Below, piece after piece: positions 33,657 to 38,913 of a stretch of DNA of 38,913 nt. The notes under the pieces were generated by a model that ran no database searches, was not told the DNA's origin, and was given only the letters and a program-made list of their open reading frames with translations. This stretch comes from Shewanella algicola (GTDB lineage Bacteria; Pseudomonadota; Gammaproteobacteria; Enterobacterales; Shewanellaceae). The translations under genes and the position numbers were made by a program. The stretch covers positions 1 to 38,913 of the forward strand of contig NZ_BMQI01000047.1 of NCBI RefSeq assembly GCF_014648035.1, given 5' to 3'. Within the stretch, counting starts at the first letter, position 1. Every line of letters starts with the position of its first letter.

Positions 33657-34856
33657 ATGAACAATATTAGTGATGCAATTGGGGTTATTGCACAAAGTGC
33701 AGACACGGTATTTATCTTACTTGGTGCAATCATGGTATTAGCCATGCACGCTGGCTTTGCATTTTTAGAAGTCGGTACCGTCAGACACAAAAACCAGGTT
33801 AACGCCCTAGTTAAAATTCTAACGGACTTTGCTTTTTCAGCTATTGCCTACTTTGTCATTGGTTATCAAATCGCATACGGCAACCACTTTTTTGTCAGTG
33901 CTGAAACATTAGAGGCTGATAACGGCTATCAGTTAGTCAAATTCTTCTTACTCACTTTTGCCGCAGCAATCCCAGCCATTGTTTCAGGCGGCATTGCCGA
34001 GCGCGGCAGCTTTAGGCCTTTCTTATTTGCCTCAGCTATGATTGTGGCCTTTGTATACCCGTTATTTGAAGGCATTATCTGGAATGGTAATTATGGCTTT
34101 CAAAGCTGGTTAGAAAGTCAATTTGGCGCGCAATTTCATGATTTTGCCGGCTCAGTTGTGGTACATGCTATGGGCGGCTGGCTTGCATTAGTGGCCATTT
34201 ATTTACTTGGCGCTCGCCGTGGTCGTAAACCCGGTATTGCGTTCGCCCCGTCTAACATTCCCTTTTTAGCATTAGGCTCATGGGTACTCATTGTGGGTTG
34301 GTTTGGCTTTAACGTGATGTCAGCACAAACACTCGATGGCATTAGCGGTTTAGTGGCAGTCAATAGCTTAATGGCCATGGTAGGCGGTACGGTTATCGCA
34401 CTGATTGTCGGTAAAAATGACCCTGGGTTTATCCATAACGGACCATTAGCAGGCTTAGTTGCTGTGTGTGCAGGCTCAGATTTAATGCACCCTGTTGGCG
34501 CATTTGTTGTCGGCGGTGTCGCGGGCGGTTTATTTGTGTGGGTGTACACTAAATTACAACGCAGCAGCAAAATAGATGACGTACTGGGTGTATGGCCACT
34601 TCACGGTTTATGTGGTGTGTGGGGCGGCATTGCGGCAGGCATTTTTGGTCAACAAGCATTAGGCGGCCTTGGCGGGGTAAGCATTATGTCGCAGCTTATT
34701 GGCAGTGTGGCCGGTGTGATTGTTGCTTTAGTTGGCGGTCTTATTGTTTACGGTATCGTCAATAAAGTCGCCAGCTTACGCTTAAGCCAGGAAGACGAAT
34801 TTATTGGCGCCGACTTAGCCATTCATAAAATTGGTTCGACCAACTCAGACAAGTAG
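33657..34856 (+). CDS. Ammonium transporter (Amt family)
   Basis: A 399-residue Amt/Rh-type ammonium channel with eleven predicted helices. Key features: FAFLEVGTVRHKNQ near the N-terminus, PAIVSGGIAERGSFRP, pore twin histidines His170 (VVVHAMGGW) and His316 (PLHGLCGVWGG), NGPLAGLVAVCAGSD and GADLAIHKIGS at the C-terminus, which resembles the regulatory tail of Amt proteins. ATG 33657, with GGAA upstream, is preferred to a GTG at 33645 that would add four residues. No glnK gene follows, unlike the common glnK-amtB pair, so this is probably a second or stand-alone Amt. A sigma-54-type promoter and NtrC-like site suggest nitrogen-starvation control. Confidence 0.94.
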   Translation: MNNISDAIGVIAQSADTVFILLGAIMVLAMHAGFAFLEVGTVRHKNQVNALVKILTDFAFSAIAYFVIGYQIAYGNHFFVSAETLEADNGYQLVKFFLLTFAAAIPAIVSGGIAERGSFRPFLFASAMIVAFVYPLFEGIIWNGNYGFQSWLESQFGAQFHDFAGSVVVHAMGGWLALVAIYLLGARRGRKPGIAFAPSNIPFLALGSWVLIVGWFGFNVMSAQTLDGISGLVAVNSLMAMVGGTVIALIVGKNDPGFIHNGPLAGLVAVCAGSDLMHPVGAFVVGGVAGGLFVWVYTKLQRSSKIDDVLGVWPLHGLCGVWGGIAAGIFGQQALGGLGGVSIMSQLIGSVAGVIVALVGGLIVYGIVNKVASLRLSQEDEFIGADLAIHKIGSTNSDK

Positions 34857-34868
34857 TTAACACATCAT

Positions 34869-34900
34869 AAAAAAGGCAGAATATCGATTCTGCCTTTTTT
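34869..34900 (+). terminator. Intrinsic terminator of the ammonium transporter gene
   Basis: GGCAGAAT (34875-34882), ATCG loop, ATTCTGCC (34887-34894), flanked by A-run and T6: a classic bidirectional-capable terminator, 12 bp past the stop. Confidence 0.9.
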
Positions 34901-35216
34901 GTCGCTTAACTTATCGACCCAGCGTTAGATCGCCACCCAACCATCTTATTGATAAACACCGGCTAAAAATAAGTTTAAGCATTAAAAATCATAGCCTTAA
35001 AAATCACATTATTCATCCAGGTTCACCCAAAATAAACACGTCAACTTGTGCGGCATATCAGCTTTGCATTCAGTGCCATTGGACTTAATAAAATTACTGT
35101 TTTAAGCGTAAATTTACATTGCAAAGAATATGGCTTAACCCTAGTATACTCAACAAAAAACCAACACAAAATTTACATTTAACATGTACTTTTTCGGCAT
35201 TATACAAGGATGAAAA
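34901..35216. other. Intergenic region before the large lipoprotein gene
   Basis: 316 bp, AT-rich, after the terminator. It should contain the lipoprotein promoter; a TATACT near 35144 is a possible -10 but its -35 is poorly spaced. No gene, repeat or operator was recognised. Confidence 0.4.
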
Positions 35217-38200
35217 ATGTTAACGAAAGCCCGCTCTTCACTCGCCGTTGCGATTTTATTTTCCCTTACAGCTTGCGGCGGTGGCGGAGACTCCTCTGAC
35301 ACCTCTACTGAAACACCAGATAATCCAACGGGCACAAGCTCACAGTCTGATATTATTAAAAATGCCAATAACTATAATGCCATTGAGCTAGAAAACGCTG
35401 CGACACAATTAGTCGACGCACGCTACACTGGCAGCAAATCATTGACGACATTAACCCTCGCAAATACCCAACATGTGTTTAAAAAAGTGGTTGTTGGGGA
35501 AGGTGTTTTACTGCCTAACTTACATTTAGAAGAGCTTGATTATAATATTAATGACTCTGGTAAAGTGGATTTTACCGCACAGTGCTCTACTTCAGGCAGT
35601 ATCAAATTTAAAGGTCAGTTAAGTAGCCAATTTACCGGTAACCTTGCCGTTACTTACAATAATTGTAGCGACAGCTATAGCAAAAATGTAACTGGCAATA
35701 TGGCTTTTTCGATAAAAACGGCCACAGACAGCCAATACAATTTTAGTGTTAACTTTGATAATTTATCTTGGAAAGAAGGCACGCTCTCAACTTCGCTGAC
35801 AGGCACTTATGGGATTAATAGCCAAGAAACACCCAATACAGACCAATACAGTAATAGCATCAAAACCAATCTGCTTTATACCTACTCTGATCAAACTCAA
35901 GCGCTTTTCAAGGTCACTGAAACTCAATCCTATCAAAATAACCAATTTAATTGGGTCATTTCAGGAGCTTATTTTCATAGCGCTTTAGGTCAATTCAACA
36001 TATCGACTAATGCCTTAGGCGGAAATTTAGAACAAGGAAAGATTATATTTAAGGGCACTAATTCGTCTACATTGGAGTTTTGGAATGGTCCGGTAAAATA
36101 CACTCAAGATACAGACAATAATGGCATTGATGATGTAGGCACTTACTTTGCATCTATTAATGACTTAATTAACAGTGACTTATTAACTAAACAGCTTGTT
36201 GATGTGGTTAAGATGTCATTGCCTCCTGAAGTTTATGCGCCGAGCGGTAATAATTACCAGCTATATACATCAACACCACTGACAGTGTCACCTGGGCATT
36301 ATTACGATCCAGATAACAGCAATGATCAGCTCACTGTCAGTTACCGCTGGTACATTAATGGCCAGCTTGTTAGCGGGCAAACCAGTTACGTTCTGCCAGC
36401 TCATATTGCTGTTTATGGGGATGAAGTTAAAGTGGCAATGGTCGTCTTTGACGGTATTAACACTGTGGAGAGTGATTACTTTTTCTTTACTATTAACGAC
36501 TCACCCGCACAATTTAATGCCGTTAACCTCCCAAGCCACATTCAATCGGGCCAAACCGTGCAATTTAGTGCATTACTCACCGACCCAGACAATATAGATC
36601 CATCTAAAATTGGCTCGTTAATTTCAGGACCGAGCGGCGCAACCATCGACAGCCAAGGTCTTGTTACCTGGCAAGTAGGCAACGACTATATGTTCCCCCT
36701 ACAAAGTGTCGACTTTGTTTTTGCTCTTACTGATTCAAATGGAGATATCCTCGAATCGGCGTCGGTTTCACTCGATGTAAACGCAGACCAACCTTTACCA
36801 TTAACTCGCTCAGGAATTGAAGTCCCTCGTAACGAAAAATCAATGTGGGTGGGAGATTTTGATGGTGACGGTAACAACGAGTTGGTATCGACTGATAATA
36901 ATAACAGGCTGTTTATATTAACCGAACAAAATGGCAGTTACATACAAACCTGGTTTTATCCATTTAAATTAGCCACTAAAGGCAGAATACAACAAGTTCT
37001 GGTTTTTGATACTGACAAAGATAATCGTGATGATATTGTGGTGATTACAACACACGGTATCAGCGTAATTAATGATTTAAATGCGTTGTCATACGAATTA
37101 TTCTCGACCGATGATACGATCTTCAGTGCAGCAATCGATGATATCGATAATGACGGGATCCCAGAAATTGCTTATTTACATACCCGAGAGTTAAGTGGTT
37201 ACGATGCTGAATCTCTGCTCAGTGTTATCAGCATGTCAGCGCCTTCTGAGGCGCTATTTTCGGTTAACATTGATGCTCAACAGGTCATTTTTGCTAATGT
37301 AGATCTGCAAGCCGGTCTTGAACTTATTACCAATAGCGGTTTGGTTTATGATACTCAAACTTGGCAAAACAAATGGGCTAACAGCATGCCATTTGGAGAC
37401 AGAGTTCTGACTATCGGTGACTACAACGGCGATGGCGTTAATGAGATTGCCGGCGGTAATTACTGGTCAACAGTCAGTATTTACTCTGCTGTCAATAAGT
37501 CGCAATTAGCCACAGTTGAAGTATTTAATACTTGTTCAATCAATACCATGAATTTAGATGATGACGCCGCCGACGAATTAGTGGTGGGCGAATGTCAGTC
37601 TGGAGAAGTGCATGCTTATAACTTAAATAGTAATGAGCTCTCAGAAATATGGTCTTTATATACTCCACACTCTGGCGTAAGTTCGTTAACTGTCGGCGAC
37701 TCTGATAATGATGGTGAAGACGAACTTCAGTGGGGGCTTGGCACAATGGACACCGGCGAAGACCGTTTTATTGTGGCTGATATCGGTATCAATACCATCG
37801 ACATTAAACAAACACTCCCAACGATTCAATTAGACTCATTTAGCAGTGCTGGGTGGTCAACCATCACTGATAATGATGAAAAAGCCGTATTCTTTGTCCC
37901 GCAAACCGGAAGTGGCTATGACGGAAGCCGAGTCCTTACCATGGCAACAGATGGCTCTTACCAATTGAGTGAACAAATATCCTCGAACTGGGACAAGAGC
38001 TTCCATACCGTAACCACTGATTATAACCACGACGGTTTTGGCGATTTATTATTACCAACGACTGATTATTACGACGGACGGATGGGTGTCATGCAGTTAT
38101 TTGACTATAGCTTCCACTGGCAATCTACCACCAGCAGCCAATCTGATATTGGCGTGATAAAAGCATTTGATATTAACCAGGATGGTTTTGAAGATGCCAT

Positions 38201-38807
38201 TTATGCCGATGGCAAGACACTTAAAATCGTTAATATTGAAGATCAAAGCTTGATTGCCCAATACAGTTTTGAAAGCAATATTACCGACTTTGCCATCAAT
38301 GAAAAAACCGTTATTGTGGCCCGAGATAATATCGTAAGCCTTTTAACGCTAAACACGAGTTCATTGTCAGAGCAATCGTTTATAAATCAAAACTGCCAGT
38401 ATTTAACGTTAATTAACAAAGACAGCGATGCACAACAAGAACTCATGTGTATCAACACTGACCATTATGAAAATAACAGTGATATCTATACATACGAAAT
38501 AGCCAACTTAACGCTTGTTGAAAAAGACAGTAAAAGCATCAAGCGTTCAATTTATGGCATTGCTATCGATGAGACCACCAGCAGCAACCAAGGCTATTTT
38601 GTCGCCGTGCAAGTCGGGCAAGCATACTACAGCGAAGAAGATACAGATTATCATATTGAAAAACATGATGTTAACAGTAATGTTATTTGGAGAAGCCCAA
38701 GTTTAATTGGCCAACCATCTGAACAAGGGCTTAAAGCACGTTATTCAAGTAATAAAGGAGTTGAACTGATGCTGTCGACCAACAAGGCAATGTATCTTAT
38801 TAATTAA
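35217..38807 (+). CDS. Large lipoprotein with FG-GAP/VCBS-type repeat propeller
   Basis: A 1196-residue exported lipoprotein: lipobox LTAC (Cys20) followed by GGGG and a Ser/Thr/Asp-rich linker. Residues ~45-340 form a beta-rich region I do not recognise; about 345-425 and 425-520 look like Ig/cadherin-like domains (YRWYINGQLV; DSPAQFNAVNLPSHIQSGQT, SGATIDSQGLVTW). From ~540 on, FG-GAP/VCBS-like repeats carry calcium-loop motifs: DFDGDGNNE, DTDKDNRDD, DIDNDGIPE, DYNGDGVNE, DSDNDGEDE, DYNHDGFGD and DINQDGFED, consistent with a seven- or eight-bladed propeller as in integrin alpha subunits. Likely surface or outer-membrane-associated, in adhesion or polymer binding; no catalytic motif was seen. 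AAGGA lies 8 nt before ATG 35217. A weak hairpin (38808-38834) follows the stop. Confidence 0.85.
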   Translation: MLTKARSSLAVAILFSLTACGGGGDSSDTSTETPDNPTGTSSQSDIIKNANNYNAIELENAATQLVDARYTGSKSLTTLTLANTQHVFKKVVVGEGVLLPNLHLEELDYNINDSGKVDFTAQCSTSGSIKFKGQLSSQFTGNLAVTYNNCSDSYSKNVTGNMAFSIKTATDSQYNFSVNFDNLSWKEGTLSTSLTGTYGINSQETPNTDQYSNSIKTNLLYTYSDQTQALFKVTETQSYQNNQFNWVISGAYFHSALGQFNISTNALGGNLEQGKIIFKGTNSSTLEFWNGPVKYTQDTDNNGIDDVGTYFASINDLINSDLLTKQLVDVVKMSLPPEVYAPSGNNYQLYTSTPLTVSPGHYYDPDNSNDQLTVSYRWYINGQLVSGQTSYVLPAHIAVYGDEVKVAMVVFDGINTVESDYFFFTINDSPAQFNAVNLPSHIQSGQTVQFSALLTDPDNIDPSKIGSLISGPSGATIDSQGLVTWQVGNDYMFPLQSVDFVFALTDSNGDILESASVSLDVNADQPLPLTRSGIEVPRNEKSMWVGDFDGDGNNELVSTDNNNRLFILTEQNGSYIQTWFYPFKLATKGRIQQVLVFDTDKDNRDDIVVITTHGISVINDLNALSYELFSTDDTIFSAAIDDIDNDGIPEIAYLHTRELSGYDAESLLSVISMSAPSEALFSVNIDAQQVIFANVDLQAGLELITNSGLVYDTQTWQNKWANSMPFGDRVLTIGDYNGDGVNEIAGGNYWSTVSIYSAVNKSQLATVEVFNTCSINTMNLDDDAADELVVGECQSGEVHAYNLNSNELSEIWSLYTPHSGVSSLTVGDSDNDGEDELQWGLGTMDTGEDRFIVADIGINTIDIKQTLPTIQLDSFSSAGWSTITDNDEKAVFFVPQTGSGYDGSRVLTMATDGSYQLSEQISSNWDKSFHTVTTDYNHDGFGDLLLPTTDYYDGRMGVMQLFDYSFHWQSTTSSQSDIGVIKAFDINQDGFEDAIYADGKTLKIVNIEDQSLIAQYSFESNITDFAINEKTVIVARDNIVSLLTLNTSSLSEQSFINQNCQYLTLINKDSDAQQELMCINTDHYENNSDIYTYEIANLTLVEKDSKSIKRSIYGIAIDETTSSNQGYFVAVQVGQAYYSEEDTDYHIEKHDVNSNVIWRSPSLIGQPSEQGLKARYSSNKGVELMLSTNKAMYLIN

Positions 38808-38913
38808 CCTAAGCTAGGGATAATAAACCTTAGGATAATGCAGCACCATAAGAGACTGTAACTAATTTTGTGTAACTGCTTATCAAAACGTACTCTATTG
38901 AGAGTTTAAGATA

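Noticed and set aside
38808..38834. A terminator after the large lipoprotein gene
   Set aside because: The CCTAAG/CTTAGG stem is only 6 bp with a 15-nt loop and no T-run follows.

Overview
The window looks like a chromosomal segment of a marine gammaproteobacterium, most likely Shewanella or a close relative. This is inferred from the gene repertoire (several c-di-GMP enzymes, putP next to proBA, an acuR/acuI pair, fdhD with an FdhF/YdeP-type oxidoreductase, poly-Gly lipoproteins, a short CstA) and from the AT-rich intergenic DNA. No rRNA, tRNA, CRISPR array or phage genes were seen.

Layout. 1-578 is the end of an IS4-family insertion sequence, inserted about 40 bp beyond the 3' end of a cstA-like transporter gene (620-2086, minus). 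A penicillin-acylase/AHL-acylase-type lipoprotein follows (2313-4898, minus), and upstream of it lies a 280-bp MITE-like nested palindrome (5027-5306). 5515-10160 (plus) is an operon of a TonB-dependent receptor, a YfiR-like periplasmic protein and a CHASE8/HAMP-GGDEF-EAL membrane protein whose reading frame is broken at about 8915. Six bases from its end, in the opposite direction, ends a three-gene phosphorelay/c-di-GMP operon (15278 to 10167, minus): single-domain response regulator, REC-GGDEF-EAL protein, and triple-PAS histidine kinase.

15592-17267 (minus) holds an AcuR-like TetR repressor and an AcuI-like acryloyl-CoA reductase, each preceded by the same TAGAC-N5-GTCTA operator. 17337-17877 is a structured non-coding region ending in a strong terminator just before a cluster that reads small membrane protein (58 aa) - putP - proB - proA, i.e. 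proline uptake and synthesis in one transcriptional direction. Next come a Nudix hydrolase, a membrane diguanylate cyclase with a low-complexity insertion inside its GGDEF domain, a DAACS symporter, a probable VOC-gene remnant, and a LysR regulator divergent from the translationally coupled fdhD and fdhF/ydeP-type genes.

The right part holds an AhpD/CMD-like protein under a palindromic operator, a PepSY membrane protein behind a Fur-box-like site, an SCP2-type thiolase, an ammonium transporter behind a sigma-54 type promoter with an NtrC-like site, and a 1196-aa lipoprotein with an FG-GAP/VCBS-like repeat propeller.

The most interesting points are the TonB receptor-YfiR-GGDEF/EAL module with its frameshift, the unlisted small protein fused by spacing to putP, the operator pair of the acuR/acuI genes, and the structured leader/terminator in front of the proline cluster. 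All family calls rest on reading motifs by eye; no database search was run.
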